A stretch of DNA of 64,000 nucleotides from Methylotuvimicrobium alcaliphilum 20Z (GCF_000968535.2 NC_016112.1:1-64000); one strand, 5' to 3'; counted from the stretch's first letter, positions 18,625 to 27,717 are shown. Notes: generated by a model from the sequence alone, not told the origin. Program-made: numbers and translations.

Positions 18625-20994
18625 ATGAGCGATAATAAACAAACGATGATTGAGATCGATAATGGCGACGAGCCGATGAGCAATCATTCGGATAACCCGC
18701 ATTTCGCAACGATTTTGGAAAAAAGACTGTCGCGCCGCCAAGTGCTGAGCGGCAGTTTAACTGCAGCAGTAGCCGGCGTTTTCGGCGCTTCCGGTATGGG
18801 TAATATGGCCGAAGCGGCTAACCCAAAAAAACTGCCACCAGCCGCATTGTCAAATGGCAAACCGCCGTTTGCATTGAAGCCGACATTGGGATTCGACGCG
18901 ATTCCTATCACGCGTTCCGATACCGCAACCCTCCCGCACGGTTATAAAGCGCAAGCGCTGGTCCCTTGGGGTACGCCAATCACTGGCAGCTATCCGGAAT
19001 TCAAATCGGTTGAAGGCAATACCGGCGAAGAGCAAGAACAACAAGTCGGCTCGCATCACGACGGCATGCATTATTTCCCGATGCAAGACGATCCAAACGG
19101 TCACGGCCTCTTGTGTGTAAACCATGAATATGTCGATCAACGCGTATTTCATGCAGCCGGCCCAACTTTCGTTGCCGGTCAACGGCCGACCGACGAAGTC
19201 AGAAAAGAGATCGCCGCGCACGGCGTCAGTGTGGTCGAGATCCAAAAAAATGCGCTCAGTGGCGAGTGGGGCGTGGTCAACGGTTCGTACAACCGCCGTG
19301 TCACGGCCGGCACGCCTGCCGAAATTCGCGGCCCGGTACGCGGCAGCGATTTGGTCAAAACCAAATACAGCCCGGATGGTACGATGGCGCGCGGCACGAT
19401 CAATAACTGTGCGCACGGTTACACGCCTTGGGGTACTTATTTGACCTGCGAAGAAAACTGGGCGGGTTATTTTGTCAGCCGCGTACAGTTGGCGCGTGCC
19501 GAAGCCTTGTTGAACTGGTTTGAAGACACGCAACCTGCTCTTTATCCGGGCCGGAAAACGTCTTTCGTACAAGGCCGCTACTTTGCGCGTTTCTATCCGG
19601 AAACCGACCGTATCATCGGTATTTTCGACGAGTTCTTCGATCAAAAAGTTACCAACTTGGTCTACTCGCAAATCGGCGATACTTTTAACGATACGGATCG
19701 CGAGTTGGTAGGCGAGTTCGGCGCGTTATTGACACAAGCCGGTATTGCCGAAGACTTGTCGTTGAGTCGGCCGAGAGAACAAAGCCGTTATGGCGTGCGT
19801 ACCGCCAGCAGCCGTTACGCTTGGGAAACCGCGCAAAGCGGCGAAGATCAATACATCCGCTTCGATGCCACGCCTAAAGGTGCAGATGCGACTGAAGATT
19901 ACCGTAACGAGCCGAACACGCAAGGCTGGGTGCTGGAAATCGATCCGTTCGATCCGAACAGTACGCCGATCAAACGCACTACGATGGGCCGTTTCGCGCA
20001 CGAAGGCGCGTGGTTGTCTCCGCCGCAGTTGGGTCAGCCGGTTACTTTCTATATGGGCGACGATGCACGTAACGAATATATCTATAAATTCGTGACAAAA
20101 GCGCGTTACAGCAAAAATGCCAACGGCGACATGCTGGACGAAGGCATTTTGTACACCGCACGCTTCAACGACGACGGAACCGGCGAATGGTTGGCCTTGG
20201 ACATCAACGATCCGAAATTCCAAGCTGCGGCTGCCGCTGCCGGCGTGGAATTCGCGGATCAAGCCGATGTCTTGGTCAACACGCGTCTGGCCGCCGATGT
20301 AGTCGGCGCGACGAAAATGGATAGACCTGAGTGGGGTACGGTACATCCGCAAACACGCGAAGTCTATATGACGCTGACCAATAACAGTTCACGTACGGAT
20401 GAGAATGGTAATAATCCCATCGACGCAGCCAATCCGCGCGGACCGAATCCCTACGGCCATATCATCCGCTGGCGCGAACAAGGCAACCGTTCTTGGGCGA
20501 CCAAATTCGAATGGGATATCTTTGTCCTGGCGGGTATTGAAAGCGACAGCCAGGTATTGCCGGAACAAGGCGGCCCTGCATTGACGCAAGACAACATCTT
20601 CGCCAGCCCGGACGGTGTGTGGATCGACCAATTCGGAACGCTGTGGATTCAGACCGACATGAGCGGCTCGCAACAAGCGTCCGGCCCATTCGGCGCCAAC
20701 GCGATGCTGGCTGCCAACCCGGTCACCGGCGAAATCAAGCGTTTCCTGCAGGGGCCGAACGAACAGGAGACCACCGGCGTGGTGTCGACACCGGACGGCA
20801 AAACCCTGTTCGTCAACTTCCAGCATCCGGGCGACCGTTCGCAGCCGGGCGTATTCAACAGTAACTGGCCTGACAGCGGCGCGGTTTTCAGACATCCTGG
20901 CGATGAGGTGGTAACCAACAATCCGGACGGTCCTCGTCCGCGCTCGGCGACATTGGTCGTTACGCGTGAAGACGGCGGCGTGGTCGGTTTATAA
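18625..20994 (+). CDS. phoX: PhoX-family alkaline phosphatase, Tat-exported
   Basis: PhoX enzymes are Ca/Fe-dependent periplasmic phosphatases that release phosphate from organic esters. The 789-residue product has a Tat signal (RLSRRQVLSG, then a hydrophobic stretch LTAAVAGVFGASG) and the DUF839/PhoX body with NCAHGYTPWGTYLTCEENW, GRFAHEGAW and a C-terminal GVVSTPDGKTLFVNFQHPGD. The ATG at 18625 has GAGAGAGG at 18612 as ribosome site; an upstream start at 18598 is less likely. tatA and tatB follow, matching its need for folded export. GC-rich codon use is clear but not foreign. Confidence 0.88.
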   Translation: MSDNKQTMIEIDNGDEPMSNHSDNPHFATILEKRLSRRQVLSGSLTAAVAGVFGASGMGNMAEAANPKKLPPAALSNGKPPFALKPTLGFDAIPITRSDTATLPHGYKAQALVPWGTPITGSYPEFKSVEGNTGEEQEQQVGSHHDGMHYFPMQDDPNGHGLLCVNHEYVDQRVFHAAGPTFVAGQRPTDEVRKEIAAHGVSVVEIQKNALSGEWGVVNGSYNRRVTAGTPAEIRGPVRGSDLVKTKYSPDGTMARGTINNCAHGYTPWGTYLTCEENWAGYFVSRVQLARAEALLNWFEDTQPALYPGRKTSFVQGRYFARFYPETDRIIGIFDEFFDQKVTNLVYSQIGDTFNDTDRELVGEFGALLTQAGIAEDLSLSRPREQSRYGVRTASSRYAWETAQSGEDQYIRFDATPKGADATEDYRNEPNTQGWVLEIDPFDPNSTPIKRTTMGRFAHEGAWLSPPQLGQPVTFYMGDDARNEYIYKFVTKARYSKNANGDMLDEGILYTARFNDDGTGEWLALDINDPKFQAAAAAAGVEFADQADVLVNTRLAADVVGATKMDRPEWGTVHPQTREVYMTLTNNSSRTDENGNNPIDAANPRGPNPYGHIIRWREQGNRSWATKFEWDIFVLAGIESDSQVLPEQGGPALTQDNIFASPDGVWIDQFGTLWIQTDMSGSQQASGPFGANAMLAANPVTGEIKRFLQGPNEQETTGVVSTPDGKTLFVNFQHPGDRSQPGVFNSNWPDSGAVFRHPGDEVVTNNPDGPRPRSATLVVTREDGGVVGL

Positions 20995-21081
20995 AGAGCT
21001 CGTGAGTTAGTCATTTTCTAAAGGAAAGACTCGTGGGCAAGGACGCCCATTTTTTTAAAATGCTTTTAGTCGAGAGATACA

Positions 21082-21297
21082 ATGGGCATCAGCGTTACGC
21101 AATTAGTCATCATCATGGTTATCGTGATTCTTTTATTCGGCACCAAACGCGTTAGAAATTTGGGTTCCGATTTGGGCGTTGCGATCAAGAGTTTTCGCAA
21201 TTCGGTCAAGGAAGGCGAAGACGATAAACAATTAAGCAAAGACGAGTCCGAAAAAGTGGAAGATTCGGTCGAATTGCAACATCAAAGCAAAGTCTAA
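21082..21297 (+). CDS. tatA: Sec-independent translocase subunit TatA/TatE
   Basis: TatA forms the pore-like oligomer that passes folded Tat substrates across the inner membrane. The 71-residue product has one N-terminal membrane helix ([21 protein letters not shown]), the hinge FGTKR, an amphipathic helix ([17 protein letters not shown]) and a charged tail, all typical. It lies 87 bases after phoX and 8 before tatB. The glycine of the FG motif is present. Confidence 0.9.
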   Translation: MGISVTQLVIIMVIVILLFGTKRVRNLGSDLGVAIKSFRNSVKEGEDDKQLSKDESEKVEDSVELQHQSKV

Positions 21298-21305
21298 ATC
21301 CCATT

Positions 21306-21617
21306 ATGTTCGATATCGGTTTTACCGAACTGTGCATGATCGGTTTGGTCGCATTGTTGGTCATAGGGCCTGAGAAACTGCCGAAAGTGGCCCGCGTTGC
21401 GGGCTTTTGGGTAGGCAAGGCGAAAAATACTGTGGCCAAAGTCAAGGCCGAAATCAAGGAAGAATTGGACGCAGAAGAACTGCGTCAAGCGGTTCGGGAG
21501 CAAAACGTCTTTGAGGAGATAGATCAATTCAAAGCAGAGGCCGATGAACTCAGGCAAAATATTAACAAGCCGATGCCTTCGATCGTCCCATCACCGAAGC
21601 GCGCCAAGAAACTTTGA
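21306..21617 (+). CDS. tatB: Sec-independent translocase subunit TatB
   Basis: TatB works with TatC in receptor complexes that recognise twin-arginine signals. The 103-residue product begins [26 protein letters not shown], with the TatB-type Glu in the helix and the GPEKLP hinge, followed by a long charged amphipathic region. It is shorter than E. coli TatB (171). No tatC follows: the next 615 bases hold a hairpin, a repeat and a tandem array. TatC must come from another locus. Confidence 0.88.
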   Translation: MFDIGFTELCMIGLVALLVIGPEKLPKVARVAGFWVGKAKNTVAKVKAEIKEELDAEELRQAVREQNVFEEIDQFKAEADELRQNINKPMPSIVPSPKRAKKL

Positions 21618-21628
21618 TCCTAAAAAAA

Positions 21629-21696
21629 GTTGGGCATTCTAAATTCCGTTCGCTCTGAGCCGAGTCGAAGGGTGGACGGAATTTAGAATGCTCAAC
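21629..21696. repeat. Large hairpin after tatB
   Basis: Arms 21629-21649 and 21676-21696 are complementary over 21 bases with a single G-T position (G-U in RNA). The loop carries TTCGCTCTGAGCCGAGTCGA, a form of the dispersed TTCGCCCTGAGCCTGTCGAA motif seen again at 25256. No T-tract follows, so it is a mobile palindrome that may also end transcription rather than a simple terminator. Confidence 0.75.
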
Positions 21697-21777
21697 TAGT
21701 GACCGGCATGTGGAATCCGCTCATGCTTCGCTTTGGATCAGCACGAACGGGTCTTCAACACATGTCAACTGCTTTTT

Positions 21778-22088
21778 AGTGTGAAAGTTCGTAGATTTGG
21801 ACTCGTTATCTAATTTTTCGATATGAAAAACAATGCCGATTCCGAAGAGGGTGCGGTTGCTCGACCGACAGGTGTCGGCGGCAGGACAGATTTTTCTGCC
21901 CTGCATCGCCTAAAGCGCCTTCTGTTGGTGCCCTACTACACGCCATCCCATCCTTGGCGTTCGAGCCGCCGTCAAGCCTACAAGGACTTATTCACGGCGT
22001 ACTGTCAAGCGAGTCACCGCACACTAACCCACTCCTCGCACTTTGATTTGCCGGGTTGATGACGGCTTCCTCATGATCGTTAGGTTAA
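21778..22088. repeat. Dispersed palindromic repeat, family A copy 2 (with insert)
   Basis: The ends and hairpin arms match copies at 2850 and 39550. An extra stretch of about 80 bases (roughly 21896-21975, CCCTGCATCGCCTAAAGCGC and following) interrupts it between GGCGGCAGG and the CGAGCC half. The same inserted motif appears at 39345-39390, so one repeat has been inserted into another. Confidence 0.8.
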
Positions 22089-22148
22089 ACGATCAATCAT
22101 GAAAGAAGTTTTGGAATTTGACAGATGCATGATTACCGTTACAATTTT

Positions 22149-22244
22149 CTAACCGCTAACCGCTAACCGCTAACCGCTAACCGCTAACCGCTAACCGCTA
22201 ACCGCTAACCGCTAACCGCTAACCGCTAACCGCTAACCGCTAAC
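22149..22244. repeat. Tandem array of the 7-bp unit CTAACCG
   Basis: About 13.7 uninterrupted, perfect copies of CTAACCG (TTAGCGG on the other strand). The right end overlaps the last codons and the stop of the oxygenase gene at 22233, whose TAG is part of the array. A related array (AGTTAGC x 5.4) lies at 28511-28548, also straight after a gene. Confidence 0.95.
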
Positions 22245-23231
22245 ATCATCCCCCCACATAAACGTCAACAATACATAACGTTTACCGGCAGTCACATCGG
22301 TAGCGGCATGTAATAAGGTGCCGGAAAAAACCAACGCGCCACCTGCCGGTGGGCGGTATCGTTTGGCACCGAATTCCGGAAACACGATTTCTCCACCTGA
22401 ATAATCGTCGTTCAAATTTAATGACAATGCGAAACGACGATGTTGGGCATCCGGTGTCACGTTATCTCGATGCAGACGAAAATAACCGCCGGTTGCAGCA
22501 TCGTAAGCCACCACTTTATAACCCTCCAGTCTGGACACTGAATAATGAAAGGCGCGGGCAATAACCGGTAATAATCGCTCGACTAATGCGTCGTTTACTG
22601 CCTGAGCCAAATCCGGATCGCTTAAGCGATGATCACGTCTAATTTTAGTTTTCGCATCGGGGATCAGTGTCGGTTCCCCTGCGACCATACGCACCATGCC
22701 GCTATCGAAGTTATCTGCTTCATGAGCAGCAATCAATTGTGTACACAACGAAGAGGGCAACACTTCGGGAACGATTAAGACCGGGGCGGTTTCATTGCAA
22801 ACTATGGAGTTATGCGACGGTACCGCATCGAGGATGTGATCTATTTCGTTGAGAGTGGGATTTTCAAGACAGGCAAAAACGGTCAAGGTAGGGCGCAATA
22901 TCAATACCAGCGGTTCGCTTACCTGTGAGGCGTTTAAAAAAGCCTGTGTCAAGCGCCCGTCATCCTGAAGTATTGGAAATGGGGAATCGATCTGATGATT
23001 TTGCTTTCTGGAAAATACTCCGAGTAGGTTGGTATGATCAGCTATTGGCGCATATCGTAAGAGTTCTACTTGAATGGCGGAAAATACGATAACAACCGGA
23101 CCTTGTCCACAGTAGTGTTCATAAAAAGTTACCGGCATTCCGTCTATTTCCGGCAATAAAAAATCCGGAGCGATTTTACCGGGCCGGATTTTTTGACATA
23201 GTTCGTTTATGGTTGGCAATTTAATCTCCAT
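22233..23231 (-). CDS. Peroxiredoxin-like / 2-oxoglutarate-Fe(II) oxygenase fusion
   Basis: The 332-residue product has two parts. Residues 15-150 resemble an AhpC/TSA thioredoxin-fold domain (PGKIAPDFLLPEIDGMPVTFYEHYCGQGPVVIVF), but the usual peroxidatic TxxC site is not evident. Residues 160-330 form a prolyl-4-hydroxylase-type double-stranded beta-helix with the iron ligands in YFRLHRDN (HxD) and LLHAATDV, and the 2-oxoglutarate-binding Arg or Lys in TAGKRYVLLTF. The substrate is unknown; such oxygenases hydroxylate protein or peptide residues. The stop codon is inside the heptamer array at 22149-22244, so the C terminus may vary with array slippage. Confidence 0.8.
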   Translation of the reverse strand: MEIKLPTINELCQKIRPGKIAPDFLLPEIDGMPVTFYEHYCGQGPVVIVFSAIQVELLRYAPIADHTNLLGVFSRKQNHQIDSPFPILQDDGRLTQAFLNASQVSEPLVLILRPTLTVFACLENPTLNEIDHILDAVPSHNSIVCNETAPVLIVPEVLPSSLCTQLIAAHEADNFDSGMVRMVAGEPTLIPDAKTKIRRDHRLSDPDLAQAVNDALVERLLPVIARAFHYSVSRLEGYKVVAYDAATGGYFRLHRDNVTPDAQHRRFALSLNLNDDYSGGEIVFPEFGAKRYRPPAGGALVFSGTLLHAATDVTAGKRYVLLTFMWGDDVSG

Positions 23232-23476
23232 TTAATGTCTTGAATTACCGTTGAAAGTCCATATTTCGGCTCACCCCAAACTTAAAAATGAGGTCGCGCG
23301 AATTTTCAGTATCAAAGGAGTTGTTTGAGCACAATTTGGCAAAATAACAGCGGAATATGACAAATCGGTGAAAGTTTATTGAATATTTAATGACAATAGA
23401 GAGTTACTTGTGCTTATCGGGATGCGGCGGAAGACATGTATAATGGAAGGCCGTTAATCATTACCTATCGAGAAAA

Positions 23477-24259
23477 ATGCTGACTTATCCTAATATCGAT
23501 CCTGTTGCGTTCAGTCTGGGTCCCGTAAAAGTCCATTGGTATGGCTTGATGTACTTGATCGGATTTGCCGCCGTTTGGGTGTTGGGCAAAAAAAGAGCCG
23601 AACAACCCTGGTCGCCGGTCAAACCGGAAGCGATCGAAGACCTCGTTACTTATGGCGCACTAGGGGTCATACTGGGTGGACGATTGGGTTATATTTTGTT
23701 TTATAACTTCAGCGAGTTTTTGAACGATCCGAGCATCATTTACAAAATTTGGCAGGGCGGCATGTCCTTTCATGGCGGTATGCTCGGCGTGTTTGTTGCG
23801 ATGTGGATTTTCGGGCGGAAACATAATTGCACCATGTTGCAATTAACCGACATCATCGCACCACTGGCGCCGATCGGATTGGGTGCGGGTCGTATCGGCA
23901 ATTTTATTAATGCCGAATTGTGGGGACGAACGACCGATGTGCCTTGGGGGATGGTGTTTCCGAATGCCGGGCCATTGCCGCGACATCCCTCGCAGCTTTA
24001 CGAAGCGTTTCTCGAAGGGTTGGTGTTGTTTGTCGTGCTTTGGATTTATAGCAGTAAACCGAGGCCGACAATGGCCGCGACCGGCTTAGCGGTGATGCTT
24101 TATGGCTGCTTTAGGTTTTTTGTCGAATTTTATCGCATGCCCGATGCGCATCTGGGTTATTTGATGTTGGATTGGGTCACGATGGGGCAGATTCTATCGA
24201 TGCCAATGATACTAATCGGCGGATTTATGTTCTACTGGGCTTACAGAAAAACCGCATGA
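23477..24259 (+). CDS. lgt: Prolipoprotein diacylglyceryl transferase
   Basis: Lgt transfers diacylglycerol from phosphatidylglycerol to the lipobox cysteine of prelipoproteins in the inner membrane. The 260-residue product has seven predicted membrane helices, [12 protein letters not shown] near the N terminus, and the family signature [27 protein letters not shown]. It overlaps thyA by four bases, the usual lgt-thyA arrangement. Several lipoproteins in this window depend on it. Confidence 0.97.
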   Translation: MLTYPNIDPVAFSLGPVKVHWYGLMYLIGFAAVWVLGKKRAEQPWSPVKPEAIEDLVTYGALGVILGGRLGYILFYNFSEFLNDPSIIYKIWQGGMSFHGGMLGVFVAMWIFGRKHNCTMLQLTDIIAPLAPIGLGAGRIGNFINAELWGRTTDVPWGMVFPNAGPLPRHPSQLYEAFLEGLVLFVVLWIYSSKPRPTMAATGLAVMLYGCFRFFVEFYRMPDAHLGYLMLDWVTMGQILSMPMILIGGFMFYWAYRKTA

Positions 24260-25089
24260 AGCCATATCTGGATTTATTGGAAAAAATCTTAACCGAAGGG
24301 ACGTTGAAAGGCGATAGAACCGGTAGCGGTACTTTATCGATTTTCGGTCATCAAATGCGATTTTCGTTGGCGGACGGATTTCCGTTGGTGACGACCAAAA
24401 AAGTTCATTTGAAATCGATCATTCATGAGCTACTTTGGTTTTTGCGCGGCGATACCCGTTTGGATTATTTGCATCGGCACGGGGTGTCGATTTGGGACGA
24501 ATGGGCCGATGCCGACGGTGGTTTGGGGCCGGTGTACGGTTATCAATGGCGTTCATGGCCGTCTCCGGATAAAACGTATATCGATCAGATCGCTACAGTA
24601 ATCGACCAAATAAAAAGCAACCCTAATAGCCGGCGCATGATCGTTTCGGCTTGGAATGTTGCCGATTTGCCCGATGAGAAACTCAGTCCGCAGCAAAACG
24701 TCGCCAACGGAAAAATGGCATTGGCGCCTTGTCATGCCTTGTTTCAGTTTTATGTTGCCGACGGCAAATTATCTTGTCAATTGTATCAGCGCAGCTGCGA
24801 TACTTTTTTGGGGTTGCCGTTCAATATCGCCAGCTATGCGTTGTTGACGCATATGGCCGCGCAGCAGAGCGGTTTAGAGGTTGGCGATTTTATTTGGACC
24901 GGCGGCGATGTCCATCTGTATTTGAATCATCTGGAGCAGGCCAAATTACAATTGACACGCGAGCCTTATCCCTTGCCGCGCTTAGCGATCAAACGCAAGC
25001 CCGAATCGATATTCGATTATCGCTACGAAGACTTTGAGATGCTCGATTACCAGGCTCACGCGCATATCAAGGCGGCAATTTCGATTTAG
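24256..25089 (+). CDS. thyA: Thymidylate synthase
   Basis: ThyA makes dTMP from dUMP using methylene-tetrahydrofolate. The 277-residue product starts [15 protein letters not shown] and keeps the dUMP-binding RRMIVSAWN, the catalytic Cys in [14 protein letters not shown], and the [18 protein letters not shown] segment. A short insertion ([15 protein letters not shown]) before the active site makes it longer than the 264-residue E. coli enzyme; this form is common in other Proteobacteria. The ATG overlaps the lgt stop, which fixes this start over one at 24172. Confidence 0.97.
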   Translation: MKPYLDLLEKILTEGTLKGDRTGSGTLSIFGHQMRFSLADGFPLVTTKKVHLKSIIHELLWFLRGDTRLDYLHRHGVSIWDEWADADGGLGPVYGYQWRSWPSPDKTYIDQIATVIDQIKSNPNSRRMIVSAWNVADLPDEKLSPQQNVANGKMALAPCHALFQFYVADGKLSCQLYQRSCDTFLGLPFNIASYALLTHMAAQQSGLEVGDFIWTGGDVHLYLNHLEQAKLQLTREPYPLPRLAIKRKPESIFDYRYEDFEMLDYQAHAHIKAAISI

Positions 25090-25149
25090 GAATGAGCACG
25101 AAATAACGTAGGCCTTTTTGATTCCTTCTTTCCAGAAGGTAGGAACGTA

Positions 25150-25360
25150 CCGCGTTCCCACCGCTCCAGCGTGGGAATGCTTAGCGATCTTGCCTCGGCA
25201 ACTAAGGTATGGGTTCCCAGGAGGGCCGTCACTCCCATTAATTTAAGGATTTTTCCGTTCGCCCTGAGCCTGTCGAAGGGTGAATGGAAAAGCCTGGGTC
25301 GATAAGTTAAGCCGTCCATGGTTCGACAGGCTCACCACGAACGGCTTAACTTAATGGCAG
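25150..25360. repeat. Composite of short palindromic repeats
   Basis: Three palindromes fill most of the 324-base thyA-downstream gap: GTTCCCACCGCTCCAGCGTGGGAA (25154), the motif TTCGCCCTGAGCCTGTCGAA (25257), and a hairpin with arms TAAGTTAAGCCGT (25303-25315) and ACGGCTTAACTTA (25341-25353) whose loop holds GGTTCGACAGGCTCACC. They are of the short dispersed type found in many proteobacterial genomes. Confidence 0.7.
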
Positions 25361-25413
25361 TGAGGAGGACTGTGGGAACCAGAAAGCAGTTGTCGAAGTT
25401 TATTTCATGTTCG

Positions 25414-25944
25414 TTATTCGTACATGAATTCGCTCAAGTCCGGCGCTTTCGGTAATTGCAATTGAGTTAGCCTATCCGCGTTTTTTATCGCATTCAGTCT
25501 GGCCATGTTATTGGCGTGAACGCACTGGAAAGCGCCGTTAAAGTCGGCATTCAAAAAGGCTTTAGTTAGGTGAACACATAAGCAATAGAGTGCAGAATAG
25601 TTTTTCGGATCGCCGTCTTTACATCGATCGATTTCCTCCGACAGCAAGGTCATGACCGATAGCACGAAGCCGTCGTGCTGCCAATCCACCGGTTCATCGC
25701 TGACTTCATTCCCCGAAAGCGCAATAGCGCTCAACGAGTAATAGGCGAGATCGGTCAACCCGGCTAGGATAGCCGCCATTTCGCCGGATTTGATTGCCTT
25801 AAAGGTTTCACTGCCGCCGTCCATCAGTAAAGCTTGACGTAGAATGATATCCATATCGGAAATATCAACGGGCGCTCCGTGCTCGGCTTGCGGAATCGAT
25901 AATGCGTCGTGGTAAGCTCTGATTGCTGCTAAATGCTGATTCAT
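25414..25944 (-). CDS. All-alpha NTP-pyrophosphatase-like protein (weak match)
   Basis: The 176-residue, mostly helical product resembles MazG/phosphoribosyl-ATP pyrophosphohydrolase-type proteins in its first half: IRAYHDALSIP, then LRQALLMDGGSETFKAIKSGEMAAILAGLTDLAYYSLSAIA. This parallels the EExxE..LADLLY pattern, although the acidic metal ligands are largely replaced. The second half (SVMTLLSEEIDRCKDGDPKNYSALYCLCVHL) matches nothing I recognise. Nucleotide hydrolysis is doubtful because of the missing acidic residues. Confidence 0.5.
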   Translation of the reverse strand: MNQHLAAIRAYHDALSIPQAEHGAPVDISDMDIILRQALLMDGGSETFKAIKSGEMAAILAGLTDLAYYSLSAIALSGNEVSDEPVDWQHDGFVLSVMTLLSEEIDRCKDGDPKNYSALYCLCVHLTKAFLNADFNGAFQCVHANNMARLNAIKNADRLTQLQLPKAPDLSEFMYE

Positions 25945-26003
25945 TGCTGCCCCCTTTTATGATGGATGTCGAAATGAGACTGAATGAGGCGAAAAAAGTT
26001 GCG

Positions 26004-26483
26004 TTAATTTTGTCCGCAGCAGCGTTTGAATTTTTTTCCGCTGCCGCAGGGGCAGGGGGCATTTTTGCCTTGGCCGCTTTCCGTTTTCGGTTGGCCGATC
26101 GATTTGACTAAGCCGTCCAGATAATACCAGCGTCCGCCGGATTTTTTGAAACGGCTGAGTTCGTGCATGATGCGTTCTTCGTTATCGAGGCTAAAAAAGG
26201 CTTTAAATTCCACTAAGCCTTTAGCGTCGTTTTTACCGCCTTTTTTGACGTTGACGATTTCGAGCTTGGTCCAAACCGTTTTATCTTTAGAAAAATCGAT
26301 AGACTGAGGTTTTTTAGCATTGTCCCAGGTCGCTAAAAGATAAGCCGCGTTATGATAGGCATAGGCGGTAAACCGCGAACGCATTAAGATTTCCGCGGTT
26401 TCGGAAAATCGGCTACCGTCATGGTAAGTCCGGCAGCATTGTTCGTACGGTAACCCCGAACCGCATAGACAACTGTCGATCAT
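26004..26483 (-). CDS. ychJ: YchJ family SEC-C metal-binding protein
   Basis: The 159-residue product matches YchJ. It has an N-terminal Cys cluster CLCGSGLPYEQCC, a central NTF2-like domain (ILMRSRFTAYAYHNAAYLLATWD..WYYLDG) and a C-terminal SEC-C zinc motif CPCGSGKKFKRCC. The biochemical role of YchJ is not established; SEC-C motifs bind zinc and partner proteins. It lies just beyond the crp-like gene on the same strand with a 14-base gap, so the two may be cotranscribed. Confidence 0.88.
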   Translation of the reverse strand: MIDSCLCGSGLPYEQCCRTYHDGSRFSETAEILMRSRFTAYAYHNAAYLLATWDNAKKPQSIDFSKDKTVWTKLEIVNVKKGGKNDAKGLVEFKAFFSLDNEERIMHELSRFKKSGGRWYYLDGLVKSIGQPKTESGQGKNAPCPCGSGKKFKRCCGQN

Positions 26484-26497
26484 AAATAATGATTAGG

Positions 26498-27151
26498 TCA
26501 ACGTGTGCCGAAAACGACGATGGTTTTGCCGTGGGCGGTAATCAGGCCTTTATCTTCAAGCTCCTTGAGTACGCGTCCCGCCATTTCCCGAGAACAACCG
26601 ACAATCCGGCCGATTTCTTGACGGGTGATGCGCAGTTGCATGCCGTCCGGGTGAGTAACGGCATCCGGTTCTTTTGCTAGGTCGAGAAGGGTACGAGCGA
26701 TACGGCCTTCCACATCCATGAAGGCGAGGTCGCGGAATTTGCGGCTGGTGATTAAAAGGCGAGAGGCTAATTGTTCGCCGAGCATGGATAGGATTTCGGG
26801 AGCATATTCCAACAATTCTTTTTTTAATGCTTGTTTTAGCCTTTCATAACCGATTTCCGCCAATTTACAGGGCGTTCGTGTATTAACACTGACTTCTCGA
26901 GTGTCGGTCGGCTTAAATACACCGATTTCGCCGATAAAGTCGTGTTTGTTTAAATAAGCGAGGATCAATTCACGGCCGTCTTCGTCTTCGACACCGATAC
27001 TGACAGAGCCTTCGATAATAAAATAGAGGCGGTCACCGGTATCGCCGGGACGAATGATAGTAGTTTTAGCCGGGTAGGACTTGGTATGGCACAAGTGTAA
27101 AAAAGGCTCCAATGCATCTCTATATGCCGGGTTTAGCTTACTAGGGGTCAT
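26498..27151 (-). CDS. CRP-family transcription regulator, Clp-like
   Basis: The 217-residue protein has the CRP layout: a cyclic-nucleotide-binding beta-roll (1-115), a long dimer helix, and a helix-turn-helix with ITRQEIGRIVGCSREMAGRVLKELEDKGLI, close to E. coli CRP, so TGTGA/TCACA half-sites are expected. In the ligand pocket the Arg equivalent to CRP Arg82 is kept, but the next residue (CRP Ser83) is Glu: TREVSVNTRTPCKLAEI. This segment is much closer to Xanthomonas Clp, which responds to c-di-GMP rather than cAMP. It is divergent from yhfA, as crp is in E. coli. Confidence 0.85.
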   Translation of the reverse strand: MTPSKLNPAYRDALEPFLHLCHTKSYPAKTTIIRPGDTGDRLYFIIEGSVSIGVEDEDGRELILAYLNKHDFIGEIGVFKPTDTREVSVNTRTPCKLAEIGYERLKQALKKELLEYAPEILSMLGEQLASRLLITSRKFRDLAFMDVEGRIARTLLDLAKEPDAVTHPDGMQLRITRQEIGRIVGCSREMAGRVLKELEDKGLITAHGKTIVVFGTR

Positions 27152-27294
27152 AACAACTAATCATCCTCTAACTATGTTGTAAAAAAAATTCTGCTAACAG
27201 TGCCGCATTTTTATAAAAAAATCAACAATGATGATCTTTTAAATTTAGCCTGGTGTGGTAATCTATGCGACTTTTATTGAGTCGGTATAGACAG

Positions 27295-27711
27295 ATGGAA
27301 GCGAAAGTTAAATGGGTTGACGGTGTTATGTTTGTTGGCGAAACCGGTAGCGGACATGCAGTCGTCATGGACGGTTCGCCAGACCATGGCGGACGTAACA
27401 TGGGGGCGAGGCCGATGGAAATGATTTTACTCGGACTAGGCGGTTGCTCGTCTTTCGATGTCGTAGAAATTTTGCGCAAAGGCAGAAACGACATCGTCGA
27501 TTGTCGTGTAGAAATAACGGCTGAACGAGCGGAATCCATACCCAGCGTATTCACCAAAATTCATTTACATTTTGTCGTAACCGGACGTGAACTTAAAGCG
27601 AATGCTGTAGAACGCGCGATAAAATTATCGGCGGAAAAATATTGTTCCGCATCCATCATGCTGGGTAAGACGGCAGAAGTTACCCACGACTTTGAAGTAA
27701 TCGAGGTTTAA
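27295..27711 (+). CDS. yhfA: OsmC family protein (YhfA type)
   Basis: The 138-residue product is of the OsmC/Ohr fold: RPMEMILLGLGGCSSFDVVEIL holds the conserved Cys, and a second Cys appears in SAEKYCSASIMLGKTAEV. OsmC-type proteins reduce organic hydroperoxides; the YhfA subgroup role is not firmly known. The start MEAKVKWVDG (27295) matches homologues better than the upstream 27265. Its place divergent from crp repeats the enterobacterial yhfA-crp neighbourhood. Confidence 0.88.
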   Translation: MEAKVKWVDGVMFVGETGSGHAVVMDGSPDHGGRNMGARPMEMILLGLGGCSSFDVVEILRKGRNDIVDCRVEITAERAESIPSVFTKIHLHFVVTGRELKANAVERAIKLSAEKYCSASIMLGKTAEVTHDFEVIEV

Positions 27712-27717
27712 TAAATT

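Noticed and set aside
18850-19671. Long minus-strand open frame opposite phoX
   Set aside because: It is a GC-codon shadow of the phoX frame: arginine- and valine-rich, with no domain and no ribosome site.
21629-21696. Simple Rho-independent terminator for tatB
   Set aside because: The stem is long, but there is no T-tract on the plus strand, and the loop carries a dispersed repeat motif. It is listed as a repeat; a termination role is possible but not supported.
22149-22244. Heptamer array as telomere or CRISPR
   Set aside because: The array is internal to the sequence, has no spacers and is not at a chromosome end. It is a simple-sequence tandem repeat.
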